In this document: positions 5,690 through 5,768 of the stretch, piece by piece | How positions within the stretch are numbered: position 1 is the first letter of the stretch | How the letters are laid out: each line of letters opens with the position of its first letter | Source: Spirochaetae bacterium HGW-Spirochaetae-7 | GTDB lineage: Bacteria > Spirochaetota > Spirochaetia > Treponematales > UBA12059 | Assembly (NCBI GenBank): GCA_002839245.1 | Contig: PGXR01000186.1 | Span: forward strand, 1-5,768 | Length of the DNA: 5,768 nucleotides | Direction of reading: 5' to 3' | Position numbers and translations under genes: made by a program | Notes under the pieces: generated by a model | What the model saw: the letters and a program-made list of their open reading frames with translations, nothing else | The model's database searches: none | Told to the model about the DNA's origin: nothing

Positions 5690-5768
5690 TTATTTCTTGA
5701 ACTTGACCTTGCCTTCGGCCAGGGCCATCTTGTAGGCGGCCTGGAGCTCGAGGCTATAGTGCTGGAAG
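5690..5768 (-). CDS. C-terminal end of an unidentified protein (5' truncated)
   Basis: The last 25 codons are visible, ending in TAA at 5690-5692: FQHYSLELQAAYKMALAEG followed by KVKFKK. The segment looks like an amphipathic helix with a Lys-rich end. Too little is present to name a family. It is transcribed in the same direction as the hgc genes but is separated from them by a strong terminator just after its stop, so it forms its own unit. The frame is supported by that terminator spacing and the typical GC-rich third positions. Confidence 0.7.
   Translation of the reverse strand, partial: FQHYSLELQAAYKMALAEGKVKFKK

Overview
This is a GC-rich bacterial window holding two tightly packed, convergent gene sets whose stop codons lie two bases apart near position 3729. 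No rRNA, tRNA, insertion sequence or CRISPR array is seen. The clearest clue to lifestyle is an hgcA-hgcB pair, the two genes known to be required for microbial mercury methylation. This points to a strict anaerobe (sulfate or iron reducer, fermenter, syntroph or similar). The genus cannot be read from this window.

Left half, plus strand (1-3728): four genes overlap at every junction. The window opens inside the last codons of a small Cys/His-rich protein. Its C-terminus is four exact Ser-Ala-Cys-His units, then Ser-Ala-Cys and a short tail (3-80). Its stop codon overlaps a TTG start (77) of a radical SAM/SPASM enzyme with an apparent PqqD-like RiPP recognition element at its N-terminus. This is the layout of a ribosomally made, post-translationally modified peptide (RiPP) system: repeat precursor plus dedicated maturase. 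A four-helix membrane protein of unknown function follows, then an exported, membrane-anchored member of the zinc phospholipase C / S1-P1 nuclease superfamily. The obvious long reading frame starting at GTG 8 hides the peptide, because it reads the repeat DNA in the wrong frame.

Right half, minus strand (5608 down to 3731): a single cassette runs marR-type regulator, hgcA, hgcB, each joined to the next by a 4-base ATGA stop/start overlap. A candidate sigma70-type promoter and a 27-bp interrupted palindrome lie over the regulator's start codon, suggesting autoregulation by an unusually Cys-rich MarR protein. HgcA is the corrinoid methyltransferase of the inner membrane. HgcB is its small two-cluster ferredoxin with a Cys-Cys end.

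At the right edge are the last 25 codons of a further minus-strand gene and its strong intrinsic terminator (5638-5669), which shields the hgc cassette from read-through. The RiPP-like operon and the hgc operon face each other and are not co-transcribed. Any functional link between the thiol-rich peptide and mercury chemistry is speculation.
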